A stretch of 64,000 nucleotides of DNA, taken from the NCBI RefSeq assembly GCF_036840915.1, contig NZ_CP085725.1, positions 372,001 to 436,000 of the forward strand. The letters are read 5' to 3'. The DNA is from Flavobacterium hankyongi. Its GTDB lineage: Bacteria > Bacteroidota > Bacteroidia > Flavobacteriales > Flavobacteriaceae. The position numbers and the translations under genes were made by a program. The notes beneath the pieces were generated by a model. The model saw only the letters and a program-made list of their open reading frames with translations, was not told the origin of the DNA and made no database searches. Below are positions 1 to 8,851 of this stretch, piece by piece; within the stretch, counting starts at the first letter, position 1, and each line of letters opens with the position of its first letter.

Positions 1-977
1 AGCATTTCTGTATTTTTTTTAATGTCATTGTCTGATGAGTTTTTATCAATTACAATGGATACAACTTTTTTATCTACTTGTTTTTCAACAATTTTATTTT
101 CGCGTTCCTGTGCAATAACTTTTACTTGAAATAAAATAAAAAAGGATACAAGTGCTGGAATTACCACTGCGTATTTCCATGAATTTCTTTTGTGGGATTG
201 ATTTTTGTTTAACATAACTATTCGTTTTTTGATTAATGATTGATAAAAATGATTTGTGATTGATAAGCAATTTTGATGAGAAACTACTTTTAATAGGGCT
301 TTTTGATATACTTTTTTGTCTTCAATTTGCAAACAGGCTTTTTGATCAGCTATATATTCTAAATTTTGGATGATTGCTTTTTTGTATAGCCACATGAATG
401 GATTAAACCAAAAAACGATACAGAAAATTTTTGCAATTATTATGTCTATCGAATGTTTTTCTTCGCTGTGAACCTTTTCATGAAGTAGAATACTTCTTAA
501 CTCATCATTTGTATAATAATCAGAGTTAAATACAATGTAATTGAAAAATGAAAAAGGAGCAATATCTTCGTTTAAATCTACTAATGAAAACTTATCTTTT
601 TTGATTACCTCTTTGTTATGTAATAATTTTGCTAAGGACACTAAGTTTGTAATCACTTTTGCCAATAAAAATGCTGAAATAACTATATAAGATGCAATTA
701 GAATTTGGTCCCAATTTATTGTGAAAGATTCAGTTTTAGGAGTAATTTGTGTCTTACTGTATTGAATCAAATCATCTATTGAAACTTTTTGTTTTTCTAT
801 CCAAATAGTCTTTTTAATGAAAAATAAAGGAAGAATTGCAGATGTAAAAAGTCCTGCTAGTAAAAACCATCTATTTGTATTAAAAAATGTTTCTTTTCTT
901 AATAAGAAGTGGTAAGCTGTAAAATATACTACAATTAATGCACTAGCTTTCAAAAAGTATATGAAAATATTTTCCAT
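1..977 (-). CDS. BlaR1-type M56 family membrane peptidase (3' end outside window)
   Basis: From the ATG at 977 the minus strand is open to the left edge, about 325 codons. The protein has hydrophobic segments in its first third, an HEKVH zinc motif (HExxH) encoded near 468-484, and another membrane segment encoded near 135-190 that leads into a charged, probably periplasmic stretch. This is the M56/BlaR1 layout: a membrane zinc protease that senses a signal and inactivates a cognate BlaI repressor. The BlaI gene ends one base before this start, which supports a blaI-blaR1 operon. Many Bacteroidota members are not linked to beta-lactam resistance, so the ligand is unknown. The C-terminus cannot be judged. 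Confidence 0.85.
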   Translation of the reverse strand, partial: MENIFIYFLKASALIVVYFTAYHFLLRKETFFNTNRWFLLAGLFTSAILPLFFIKKTIWIEKQKVSIDDLIQYSKTQITPKTESFTINWDQILIASYIVISAFLLAKVITNLVSLAKLLHNKEVIKKDKFSLVDLNEDIAPFSFFNYIVFNSDYYTNDELRSILLHEKVHSEEKHSIDIIIAKIFCIVFWFNPFMWLYKKAIIQNLEYIADQKACLQIEDKKVYQKALLKVVSHQNCLSITNHFYQSLIKKRIVMLNKNQSHKRNSWKYAVVIPALVSFFILFQVKVIAQERENKIVEKQVDKKVVSIVIDKNSSDNDIKKNTEM

Positions 978-978
978 A

Positions 979-1338
979 CTATTCCTTTTTTTCTATTATC
1001 TCTAAAATTTCTCGTAGTTCTTTTGCTGATATTTTGTCTTCTTCAGCAAAAAATGAAACTAAATTTTTATATGAACTATTGAAGTAATTTTCGATGGCGT
1101 TTTTCATAAAACGTTTTCTGTATTCTTCGATAGTTATAATAGGGTAGTACTGATGTGTATTTCCAAAAGCATTGTGTCCTACATAGCCTTTATCCTCCAA
1201 ATTTCTGATTATAGTTGAAAGTGTATTGTAATGTGGGGTTTCTTCGGTAATCTCAGCCATGACTTCTTTTACGAAAGCTTTTTTTAGCCTCCATAAGATT
1301 TGCATGATTTCTTCTTCTTTATTAGTTAACTTTTGCAT
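979..1338 (-). CDS. BlaI/MecI/CopY family transcriptional repressor
   Basis: The 119-aa length and the winged-helix N-terminus (LTNKEEEIMQILWRL, then NTLSTIIRNLEDKGYV) are typical of the penicillinase-repressor family. The C-terminal half is helical and acidic, as in the dimerisation and cleavage region. It is directly upstream of the BlaR1-type gene in the same operon, one base apart. The family represses its own operon and is relieved when BlaR1 is activated. The 90 bp upstream contain AACTAT/ATAGTT inverted repeats that are plausible operators. Confidence 0.9.
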   Translation of the reverse strand: MQKLTNKEEEIMQILWRLKKAFVKEVMAEITEETPHYNTLSTIIRNLEDKGYVGHNAFGNTHQYYPIITIEEYRKRFMKNAIENYFNSSYKNLVSFFAEEDKISAKELREILEIIEKKE

Positions 1339-1360
1339 GATTGAATAATTGATAGTTCAA

Positions 1361-1411
1361 ACATATAACTATTTTTTTAGTTAACAAACTATTTTTATAG
1401 TTATTTAACTA
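1361..1411 (-). promoter_or_regulatory. Candidate BlaI operator/promoter region
   Basis: Two AT-rich palindrome-like elements lie just upstream of the BlaI gene: one around 1368-1383 and AACTATTTTTATAGTT at 1387-1402. Further AGTT/AACT half-sites follow to 1410. BlaI-type repressors usually bind short dyads in their own promoter. The assignment rests on position and symmetry only. Confidence 0.45.
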
Positions 1412-1426
1412 AAATTTAAGTTATTT

Positions 1427-2704
1427 TTAAGAGAGTGAAGTTGTATTTTGTTGTATTTCAGAGTGTTGTTTTTCTTTTTGAACAAGGTTATACACCCAAA
1501 TTCCTAAAATAATTGCTAGTAGACCTAATAATGTCATAAAAGCCCAATTGATTTGATAGCCCATTTCAAGGCCATATTTTTTGCCGAAGTATGAAATTAT
1601 TTCCATTCCAATTTTAGCTGAAGAAATATGGGCTAAGCTATAACTCATTGTAAAAATAGCCATATATCTCCCTTCATGGCCCTTAGGAGCTCTGCTCATC
1701 GCAAATGAATTTGAAAATGGAAAAGCAAACATTTCTCCAAAAGTCATAAAGAGCATCATGATAACTAAAATACCACTCCACATATTAATAAGCATTAAAA
1801 GCATACTTATTGTCATGGCTAAAGCTCCAAATGTTACTACTTTAACTTTATTAATTTGTTTTCTTTCAACAATACTAACTATAGGCATTTCAAGAACAAA
1901 AATTAATAATCCATTCATCATCAACAGAAGCCCTGTTTGAAATTCGGTTAAATTGAATTGTTCTTTATGATACAACGGAATTGTTGTAAAAAGTTGGAAA
2001 AATAAAATTCCTGTAATAGTACAACATGCTAAAAATATCCAGAATGGCTTGTCTTTAAAAACGGAGTGAGTAAGTATTTCACCAGGATGTTCTTTGTCTG
2101 TATATTTTGATTTCTTCTTTTCTTTAACCGTTAACCAAAATATTAAAATGGCAATAATGCAAGTGACTCCATCTACCCAAAACAACCCTTTATAACCAAT
2201 ATTCATAATAATTAATCCCCCCATTGCAGGACCAGCAGCAAACCCTAAGTTAATTGCTAATCGAACCAGTGTTAAAGCTCTAGTTCTATTCTCTTTTTTG
2301 GCATAAGCACCTAAAGAAACAAACATTGCAGGTCTAAACATATCGGCAATAACCATAATGAAGAACATGCTTAAGCATAATCCTGTAAAACTCGTTATAA
2401 ACTGAAGGATGAAAAAAGCGATTCCACTAAAAAACAAACTAAAAATCATGATTTTATAAAAACCAATTTTATCAGAAAGTTTTCCTCCCAACCAAGATCC
2501 AATCATTGATCCTGTTCCAAAACAGACCATGATCCATCCAACTTGTGAATAACTAAAATGTAAATCTTCTTTTAAGTATTTAGACAAAAATGGTAAAACC
2601 ATTGTGCCTGCTCTGTTGATGAAAGTAATGAGTGTTAAAATCCAAATTTCTCTTGAGAAACCTTTAAAATTGTCGAAGTAACGATTAATGGCTTTTTGAA
2701 GCAT
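1427..2704 (-). CDS. MFS transporter, drug-efflux-like (12 TM)
   Basis: This 425-aa protein has about twelve hydrophobic segments and the MFS signature between helices 2 and 3 (GSWLGGKLSDKIGFYK, near residues 68-83). The halves are joined by a charged loop near residues 195-215. It resembles the MdtH/YfcJ type of major facilitator, which moves small molecules by proton antiport, but the substrate cannot be told from sequence. It is convergent with nothing and divergent from the DUF1684 gene at 2787. The start MLQKAINRYF precedes the first helix by about 20 residues. Confidence 0.85.
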   Translation of the reverse strand: MLQKAINRYFDNFKGFSREIWILTLITFINRAGTMVLPFLSKYLKEDLHFSYSQVGWIMVCFGTGSMIGSWLGGKLSDKIGFYKIMIFSLFFSGIAFFILQFITSFTGLCLSMFFIMVIADMFRPAMFVSLGAYAKKENRTRALTLVRLAINLGFAAGPAMGGLIIMNIGYKGLFWVDGVTCIIAILIFWLTVKEKKKSKYTDKEHPGEILTHSVFKDKPFWIFLACCTITGILFFQLFTTIPLYHKEQFNLTEFQTGLLLMMNGLLIFVLEMPIVSIVERKQINKVKVVTFGALAMTISMLLMLINMWSGILVIMMLFMTFGEMFAFPFSNSFAMSRAPKGHEGRYMAIFTMSYSLAHISSAKIGMEIISYFGKKYGLEMGYQINWAFMTLLGLLAIILGIWVYNLVQKEKQHSEIQQNTTSLS

Positions 2705-2786
2705 TTGTAGGAGTAAAAGTCAAATTTACGAAAATAAGATGTTGCTGCTTCTGTGGTTTTAAAGTATTTTTGTTAAAATTTTTATA

Positions 2787-3386
2787 ATGAAAAAGTACTC
2801 ATACGTATTAGTTTTTTTGTTTTCAGTTTGTTTAAATGCACAGGAAAAGAAATTGGAAACTTCGTTAGAATATCAGCAAAAATTGAATAAAGAATTTGCA
2901 GATAGTACTTCATCTCCTTTGATGGAAGCAGATTTGAAAACTTTTAAAGCTCTTGATTTTTATCCTATTGATGAAAAATATATTGTTGAGGCAAAATTCG
3001 TAAAGGCTAAAAGAGAGAAAGTCTTTGAAATGAAAACAACAACAACAAGGCTACCCAAATATAAAAAGTATGGTGAATTGCATTTTACTTTAGATGGAAA
3101 AACATTTAAACTAAATGTTTATCAAAATATTGATTTGAGTAAAAAACCTGGATATAAGGACTATTTGTTTTTGCCGTTTACAGATTTGACTTGTGGTAAG
3201 GAAAGTTATATAGGTGGTAGGTATTTAGATGCCCGAATTCCTAAGAGTGATGTGATGATTATTGATTTTAATAAAGCATACAATCCGTATTGTGCCTATA
3301 ATTATAAATACTCTTGCCCATTAGTTCCGTTAGATAATGATTTGGATATCGAAATTAAAGCCGGAGTTAAAAAATTTCATGACTAA
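2787..3386 (+). CDS. DUF1684 family exported protein
   Basis: The 199-aa protein begins with a signal peptide ending in NAQ. It carries the DUF1684 signatures: GGRYLDARIP, DFNKAYNPYCAYN and YSCPLVPLDNDL. The family binds no known ligand and its function is unknown. It is common in Bacteroidota, often near housekeeping genes. Its TAA overlaps the ATG of the TatD gene by one base, so the two are probably translationally coupled. Confidence 0.88.
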   Translation: MKKYSYVLVFLFSVCLNAQEKKLETSLEYQQKLNKEFADSTSSPLMEADLKTFKALDFYPIDEKYIVEAKFVKAKREKVFEMKTTTTRLPKYKKYGELHFTLDGKTFKLNVYQNIDLSKKPGYKDYLFLPFTDLTCGKESYIGGRYLDARIPKSDVMIIDFNKAYNPYCAYNYKYSCPLVPLDNDLDIEIKAGVKKFHD

Positions 3387-4099
3387 TGTTTTATAATCTT
3401 CATACACATAAAAAGACTCAACTTTCTGATGTTTTGGAAATTGTAAATCAGTATCCAAAAGAGTTTGATAATAATGTCTCTTTTTTTTCTATTGGAATTC
3501 ATCCTTGGCACATAAATCCTCAAAGTATTGATGAAGAACTAAATGTTATTGATGAAAAACTCCAGCTTAATAATTGTTTAGCACTTGGAGAATGTGGTTT
3601 AGATAAACGTATAGAAACTCCAATCGAATTGCAACTCCAAGTTTTTGAAAAACAATTATTACTTGCAAAAAAGCATAAAAAACCTGTAATTTTGCACTGC
3701 GTTTCTGCGTATCAGGAAGTTATTAAAGTAAAAAAGAGCATGAAAATTGAAACTCCAATGATTATTCACGGATTTTCAAAGAATTGGCATGTCGCTAAAT
3801 CACTTCTTGATAATGGATTTTATCTTTCTTTTGGAAAATATTTGTTGAGAAACCCTGAACTTTCATCAGTATTTAATCAAGTACCTAATGATAGATTTTT
3901 TTTAGAGACAGATACTGTAGAAGAAACAATAATTGAAGTCTATAAGAAAGCTTTGGAAATTAAAAATAGTGATATGGAAAAACAAGTTGAAGATAATTTT
4001 AGAACAGTTTTTTCATATTTAAAACATAAAAAATTAAAATTTAGAGAATGGCAGTTTGGCAAGAAAGAGCGGAATTATTATTTAAAACAGAAGGATTAG
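3386..4099 (+). CDS. TatD family metal-dependent hydrolase (DNase)
   Basis: The 237-aa amidohydrolase-fold protein shows metal-ligand motifs in order: LHTH at the N-terminus, GIHPWH, ALGECGLD (the glutamate ligand), ILHC and IIHGF. The TatD family has DNase activity and roles in DNA repair or RNA quality control in other bacteria. It is slightly short for the family (about 255 aa). Its last 52 nt overlap the start of tcdA in another frame. The gene follows a DUF1684 gene with a one-base overlap. Confidence 0.88.
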   Translation: MFYNLHTHKKTQLSDVLEIVNQYPKEFDNNVSFFSIGIHPWHINPQSIDEELNVIDEKLQLNNCLALGECGLDKRIETPIELQLQVFEKQLLLAKKHKKPVILHCVSAYQEVIKVKKSMKIETPMIIHGFSKNWHVAKSLLDNGFYLSFGKYLLRNPELSSVFNQVPNDRFFLETDTVEETIIEVYKKALEIKNSDMEKQVEDNFRTVFSYLKHKKLKFREWQFGKKERNYYLKQKD

Positions 4100-4764
4100 A
4101 AAAACTTAAAAATGCTAACGTTCTTGTAGTAGGAATGGGTGGAGTAGGTTCGTTTGCAGCCGAGTTTGTGGCGCGTGCTGGTGTTGGAAAAATGACTATT
4201 GTTGATGGTGATGTTGTTGATATAACTAATATTAATCGTCAGTTGCCAGCGTTACACTCTACAGTTGGTTTACCTAAAGTGCAATTGATGGCGGCTAGAT
4301 TGTTAGATATTAACCCTGATTTAGATCTTACAGTAGTTCAAGAGTTTTTATCTCCGGAAAGAGCAAATGAAATAGTTACTAATGAGTTTGATTATGTAAT
4401 GGATTGTATTGATAGTGTAACTCCAAAGCTAAATTTGATTCTTGCAGCAAAAAGAAAAAAAATCAAAATTATAAGCAATATGGGAGCTGGTGGAAAGTTT
4501 GAAGCGAGTAAAGTATGTGTTAAAGATATTAGTAAAACAGATTACTGTCCCTTAGCAAAACAAGTAAGAAGAAGACTTAAAACAGAAGGAATATCAAGCG
4601 GAGTAAAGGTAGTTTACTCATTCGAAAGGCCTGATTACAGCAGTGTAAAAATGACCGATGGATCTAATTTCAAGAAATCATTTTATGGCACTAATAGTTG
4701 GATGCCAGCTTTATTTGGTCTTCATGCTGCAGAAACCGTAGTGAAATATTTATTAAAGAAATAA
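4048..4764 (+). CDS. tcdA: tRNA threonylcarbamoyladenosine dehydratase (TcdA/CsdL)
   Basis: This 238-aa ThiF/E1-like protein has the nucleotide-binding loop GMGGVGSFAAE near residue 29 and the D-x-x-N-x-N-R-Q motif (ITNINRQLPALHSTVG). The start MAVWQERAELLF matches the usual TcdA N-terminus, so the 52-nt overlap with tatD appears real. TcdA uses ATP to cyclise t6A37 to ct6A37 in ANN-decoding tRNAs. It is followed by a strong bidirectional terminator. Confidence 0.88.
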   Translation: MAVWQERAELLFKTEGLEKLKNANVLVVGMGGVGSFAAEFVARAGVGKMTIVDGDVVDITNINRQLPALHSTVGLPKVQLMAARLLDINPDLDLTVVQEFLSPERANEIVTNEFDYVMDCIDSVTPKLNLILAAKRKKIKIISNMGAGGKFEASKVCVKDISKTDYCPLAKQVRRRLKTEGISSGVKVVYSFERPDYSSVKMTDGSNFKKSFYGTNSWMPALFGLHAAETVVKYLLKK

Positions 4765-4782
4765 AAGCAGTTTAATATTTAA

Positions 4783-4814
4783 TAAAAAACCGAGACTTAT
4801 AATCTCGGTTTTTT
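4783..4814. terminator. Bidirectional rho-independent terminator
   Basis: An inverted repeat AAAACCGAGA...TCTCGGTTTT with A and T runs on its two sides lies between the convergent tcdA and the SRPBCC/GyrI-like gene. It can end transcription from both sides. Confidence 0.85.
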
Positions 4815-4822
4815 AATGTTAG

Positions 4823-5863
4823 TTATTTTTTATTTTTATCTGCATTAAGAATATCTTTTACAATCGCTTTTGAAATCGAATCTTGATTTACCGTTTTTAC
4901 TTTTTTAACCTGTACAACTTTTATGGGTCTTACTGGTATATAAATTTCGGTTACCCAAGTTGAGGCCGATTTTTCTGTAAGTACATTTTTAGGTATGAAC
5001 TCAATTACTTTATAAGTTGGACTCTGTTCTAATTTATTCTTTTTAATGAATTCATTAATTTTAGCAATCGCTTCTTTTTTGTTAACGTAATTTCCAGTTA
5101 AAGTAGCCTTTACTGCCCCAAAAGGATTAGTCTGTCCATTAAAAATATCACTTTCGGATGTTGTGTAAACTTTTTTCTCAGTTGGTAGTGCCACAGAAAA
5201 AGTGATGATATCGTTTATGGTATCTTTTTTATGATAAATGATAAAAGGAGAACCTTTAGCAGTTACGTTTGCATTTACAAGTAATTGGTTAAGTTTTGGT
5301 AATTGACTTTTAATTTGTTTGGGCAAATCTTCCGTTTTGCAAGCCAAAGGACGTTGAATGTAAAATATAGTATCTAACCTTACAAAGCCTTCAAGTTTTA
5401 CAGTAAAACTTTTTATTTCTCTGGTTAGAATGGTATTAACCGAATTTAATCCTTCATCAAATCTATTATCAAAATTGTTTTTAGTTCCTTTCCCAATAAT
5501 ACTTAAAAACTTATCTCTAAAACTCAAGTTTCCATCAGTAGACCATTCTAATAATGTTTTTTTAGAAAGTGTATCCTTAATTTTTAAAGTAAGATTGTTT
5601 TCAATCTCATTCAAAAGAATCTTTTGAATAACTGTAGTATCGTCTGGATTTTGAAAATCAATTAATTTTAATTTTTCTTCTTTCCAAGGATTTATGGAAT
5701 CCCAATTTTTTCTGTCTGAAACATACTTGTAAACAGTTTCCCTTGGCAAATCAATAAGTTTTGATCTTTTTACAGAATATTTTCCATCTTTAGTGGCAAC
5801 AAATACCGAAATGGTTCCTGCTATCAGAAGGAGAAGTAAAATTAAATATTTTGCAATCTTCAT
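4823..5863 (-). CDS. SRPBCC plus GyrI-like domain membrane-anchored protein
   Basis: The 346-aa protein has one N-terminal membrane segment (residues 5-24). A START/SRPBCC-like domain follows (about 30-165; it begins LPRETVYKYVSDRKNW), then a GyrI/effector-binding-like domain (about 170-310). Both folds bind small hydrophobic ligands in other proteins. No catalytic residues are evident. This domain combination is common in Flavobacteriia, and its ligand is unknown. Confidence 0.7.
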   Translation of the reverse strand: MKIAKYLILLLLLIAGTISVFVATKDGKYSVKRSKLIDLPRETVYKYVSDRKNWDSINPWKEEKLKLIDFQNPDDTTVIQKILLNEIENNLTLKIKDTLSKKTLLEWSTDGNLSFRDKFLSIIGKGTKNNFDNRFDEGLNSVNTILTREIKSFTVKLEGFVRLDTIFYIQRPLACKTEDLPKQIKSQLPKLNQLLVNANVTAKGSPFIIYHKKDTINDIITFSVALPTEKKVYTTSESDIFNGQTNPFGAVKATLTGNYVNKKEAIAKINEFIKKNKLEQSPTYKVIEFIPKNVLTEKSASTWVTEIYIPVRPIKVVQVKKVKTVNQDSISKAIVKDILNADKNKK

Positions 5864-5929
5864 GTTGTATTGTAGGTAAGGCTTGGTGCAGTAAAAATAA
5901 AAAAAAATGTTAAAAAAATATAATTTTTC

Positions 5930-6118
5930 TTATTCTTTTAACAACGACTTAATTACAAAAAGAAGACCAATAAAAACCAAAAAAGCTACCAGTATCCAAA
6001 GGCTACCTTTGTAGTATTGTTTGTGTAATTTTAGATCTTTTCTATATGAAAAAATCATAATGCAAACGAATGAGATAAAGAAAATAAGGGCGAATATAAG
6101 TTGACCTTTACTAAACAT
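5930..6118 (-). CDS. Small two-TM membrane protein
   Basis: The 62-aa start at 6118 (MFSKGQLIF) is preferred over an upstream in-frame ATG at 6175, which adds a polar tail and crowds the divergent gene at 6191. Two hydrophobic helices (about residues 5-20 and 40-57) flank a basic loop (YRKDLKLHKQYYKG). This small protein is of a type common in Flavobacteriia. I recognise no function. Confidence 0.6.
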   Translation of the reverse strand: MFSKGQLIFALIFFISFVCIMIFSYRKDLKLHKQYYKGSLWILVAFLVFIGLLFVIKSLLKE

Positions 6119-6190
6119 AATTTTTTTCTGTAAAAATAAGTAATTGTGGATTGATATCGCTATTTTGCAACTCAAATAAATACATTAAAA

Positions 6191-6574
6191 ATGCAAAAAC
6201 AACTTAATGCTGTAAAAGAGTTTCATAACGCTTTTGGATTGGGAGTACAGGAATTACCAACAGGTGATTTGGGAGAAAACAAAAATATGCTTCGTTTTAA
6301 TTTGATGAAAGAAGAAAATGAAGAATATCTTGAAGCAGTTCAGAATAATGATATCGTAGAAATTGCAGATGCATTAGGAGATATGCTTTATATTTTATGC
6401 GGAACTATCTTAGAGCATGGATTACAACATAAAATTGAAGAAGTTTTCGATGAAATTCAGCGTAGTAATATGAGTAAATTAGGAGAAGATGGAAAACCTA
6501 TTTATCGTGAAGATGGAAAGGTAATGAAAGGGCCAAATTATTTTAAACCTAATTTTGAAGAAATATTGGGATAG
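6191..6574 (+). CDS. MazG-like nucleoside triphosphate pyrophosphohydrolase
   Basis: This 127-aa all-alpha protein has the MazG/HisE-type metal motif: EExxE (EENEEYLEA, near residue 42), then EIADALGDMLYILCGT. The family hydrolyses NTPs or phosphoribosyl-ATP to the monophosphate and pyrophosphate. The isolated location, away from his genes, argues for house-cleaning rather than HisE. The 5' region is shared with the divergent small membrane gene. Confidence 0.8.
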   Translation: MQKQLNAVKEFHNAFGLGVQELPTGDLGENKNMLRFNLMKEENEEYLEAVQNNDIVEIADALGDMLYILCGTILEHGLQHKIEEVFDEIQRSNMSKLGEDGKPIYREDGKVMKGPNYFKPNFEEILG

Positions 6575-6591
6575 TATTTATTTCCTAAATA

Positions 6592-6627
6592 AAAAGGCGA
6601 TTTTAATTTTAAAATCGCCTTTTTTGT
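6592..6627. terminator. Bidirectional rho-independent terminator
   Basis: A perfect stem (AAAGGCGATTTTA / TAAAATCGCCTTT) ends in a T run. It lies between the convergent MazG-like gene and ilvE and serves both strands. Confidence 0.9.
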
Positions 6628-6642
6628 ATTTATTAATTTCAA

Positions 6643-7710
6643 TTAAACTTGAACTGTCCAACCAAAAGTATCTTCAGCTAATTTATATTGAATATCAGTT
6701 AGTTTTTCTTTTAAATCTAAAGCGAATGATTTCTCTAATTTAGGTAATTCAAAATATTCGTCTTTGTATTGAAATCCAATGATAGGATTAACTACCGCAG
6801 CCGTTCCAGCTCCAAAAATTTCTTTTAAACTTCCGTTTTTAGCAGCTTCAACTAATTCATCAACTAAAACAGGACGCACATCAACAGTAATACCTTCGCG
6901 TTTCGCTAAATCGATTAAACTTTTTCTGGTTACTCCATCTAAAATTCTATCACTTGTTGGTGCAGTATATAAAGTATCATTAATTCTAAAGAAAACATTC
7001 ATGGTACCACATTCTTCAAGTTTTGTGTGAGTAGCGTCGTCTGTCCAGATGATTTGTTGGAACCCTGCATTGTGTGCCAATTGTGTTGGGTAAAACTGTC
7101 CTGAGTAATTTCCGGCAGCTTTTGCAGCTCCAATACCACCGTTTGCAGCGCGACTGTAATAATCTGCTATAAGTACTTTTACATCGCCAGAATAGTATGC
7201 TTTTGCTGGTGACATAATAATACAAAAACGATATTGAGTAGATGGTTGTGCAATTACACCACTTCCAATAGCAATCATAAAAGGACGAATGTATAATGTA
7301 TTACCTTTTCCGTTTTTAACCCAAGCTTCATCTAAACGAATTAAATCTTTTAGTCCTTCAACAAAAACAGATTGAGGAACTTCGGGCATACACATACGAA
7401 CCGCAGATTTGTTCATTCGGATATGGTTTTCCTCTGGGCGAAACAACCAAACCGAATTATCATCTTTTTTATAAGCTTTCATTCCTTCAAAAATAGCTTG
7501 CCCATAATGGAAGACTTTTGCCGAAGGATCTAATAAAAAAGGTTCGTAAGGTTTAATTACGGGTTTTTCCCAAGCTCCATTTCGAAAATCGCAAACTAGC
7601 ATATGATCTGTAAATACACTACCAAATGTTAGTTTTTCAAAGTCAACTTGGTCAATTTTTGAAGTAGCGGCCTTGATAATATCAATTTCGCCAGTAGTTT
7701 GTAAGCTCAT
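6643..7710 (-). CDS. ilvE: Branched-chain amino acid aminotransferase
   Basis: This 355-aa class IV PLP aminotransferase has the expected layout. HYGQAIFEGMKAY lies near residue 68, the PLP lysine is K197 in GAAKAAGNYSG, and GTMNVFF and GAGTAAVVNPI form phosphate and substrate loops. It transfers amino groups between leucine, isoleucine or valine and 2-oxoglutarate in the cytosol. Length and motifs match the eukaryote-like BCAT type found in Bacteroidota. It is monocistronic here. Confidence 0.93.
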   Translation of the reverse strand: MSLQTTGEIDIIKAATSKIDQVDFEKLTFGSVFTDHMLVCDFRNGAWEKPVIKPYEPFLLDPSAKVFHYGQAIFEGMKAYKKDDNSVWLFRPEENHIRMNKSAVRMCMPEVPQSVFVEGLKDLIRLDEAWVKNGKGNTLYIRPFMIAIGSGVIAQPSTQYRFCIIMSPAKAYYSGDVKVLIADYYSRAANGGIGAAKAAGNYSGQFYPTQLAHNAGFQQIIWTDDATHTKLEECGTMNVFFRINDTLYTAPTSDRILDGVTRKSLIDLAKREGITVDVRPVLVDELVEAAKNGSLKEIFGAGTAAVVNPIIGFQYKDEYFELPKLEKSFALDLKEKLTDIQYKLAEDTFGWTVQV

Positions 7711-7922
7711 TACCTATTTATTTTTTGCTAATTTAATAAATAATAAGCCGCATTGTTAAATTATGGTCAATATTTGGTTGTTAATTGATTATTTTTTTTA
7801 AAATTTTAAAATATTTTATCCTTCATTGCTGTTTTGATAATTTTTTTAGATTTATGTTAAAGTTAATATACGTTTTGATCTATTTCTTATAGATTTGTAT
7901 TTAAAATCAAAAAATAACTATA

Positions 7923-8420
7923 ATGAAAAAAATATTACTACTTGCTGCATTTTCCTTATTGCTTGCGTCAAACGATGTTAATGCTCAATCTAAAAAAGCT
8001 GCTACAAATACAAACGATTATGCTGTTTTTGGAGAAAAATTTACTGCTTCTGGAGTACTAACAGAAAAAGCAATGCTAAAAAAATATAAGACATTAAAAA
8101 AAGGAGATACTGTTGTTATCAAATTCAAATCAAAAATTAAAGAAGTTTGTAAAAAGAAAGGTTGTTGGATGAACATGGATTTATCAGGTAACAATAATTC
8201 ATTTGTACGTTTTAAAGATTATGGATTTTTTGTGCCTCTTAATGCTGACGGTAGCGAAGCAATCGTAAATGGTAAAGCTTACATTGATGTAGTTTCTGTT
8301 GATGAATTACGTCATTATGCAAAAGATGCTAAAAAATCTCAAGAAGAAATAAATAAGATTACTAAACCAAAAGTAACTTATGCTTTTCAGGCAACTGGCG
8401 TTTTAATTAAAAAATCATAA
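7923..8420 (+). CDS. DUF4920 family exported protein
   Basis: The 165-aa protein has a signal peptide ending near NAQ (residue 22). A small domain follows with the conserved pair CKKKGCWMNM (near residue 78), which could bind a metal. This is the DUF4920 family, whose function is unknown. Its stop overlaps the start of the heme-motif lipoprotein gene by one base, so the two periplasmic proteins are coupled and may act together. Confidence 0.82.
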   Translation: MKKILLLAAFSLLLASNDVNAQSKKAATNTNDYAVFGEKFTASGVLTEKAMLKKYKTLKKGDTVVIKFKSKIKEVCKKKGCWMNMDLSGNNNSFVRFKDYGFFVPLNADGSEAIVNGKAYIDVVSVDELRHYAKDAKKSQEEINKITKPKVTYAFQATGVLIKKS

Positions 8421-8851
8421 TGAGGGTCTTAATTTTATTGCCAATTGTAGCTCTATTATTTTCTTGTGAAAAAAAACAAGAAAAATGTGAGCTCCCAGCA
8501 AAAGAAGAAAAAAAGTTTGAGATGTATGAAATGTCAGAAATGGCAATGCTCATGGAGCAGATGTATGTTGATAACGAACGATTAAAACAAAGAATTATTA
8601 AAGGAGATACAATAGGAGAGTTTCCTCAGCATTTTTTAAAAATTCATAAAGCTGTGATGACAGACAAGCAGGAAAATGATGAATTTTTTAAATCACATGC
8701 ATTGGCTTTTATTCAATCTCAAAAATTGATTTATGAAGACCCTAAAAACGCTAAAGAACATTTTAATGCTAGTATAGATGAATGTGTAAAATGTCATGAG
8801 GTGAAATGTGGAGGGCCTATTGTGAGAATTAAAAAATTATACATTAAATAA
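8420..8851 (+). CDS. Lipoprotein with a heme c-binding motif
   Basis: The 143-aa protein has a short lipoprotein signal (LLFSC, Cys near residue 16) and a single CxxCH site, CVKCHEVKCGGPI, near residue 124. This is a covalent heme c site at the C-terminal end, after a helical region. The layout resembles small diheme or monoheme cytochromes of the outer periplasm. No distal methionine is clear. It is coupled to the DUF4920 gene upstream and abuts mnmD downstream. Confidence 0.65.
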   Translation: MRVLILLPIVALLFSCEKKQEKCELPAKEEKKFEMYEMSEMAMLMEQMYVDNERLKQRIIKGDTIGEFPQHFLKIHKAVMTDKQENDEFFKSHALAFIQSQKLIYEDPKNAKEHFNASIDECVKCHEVKCGGPIVRIKKLYIK

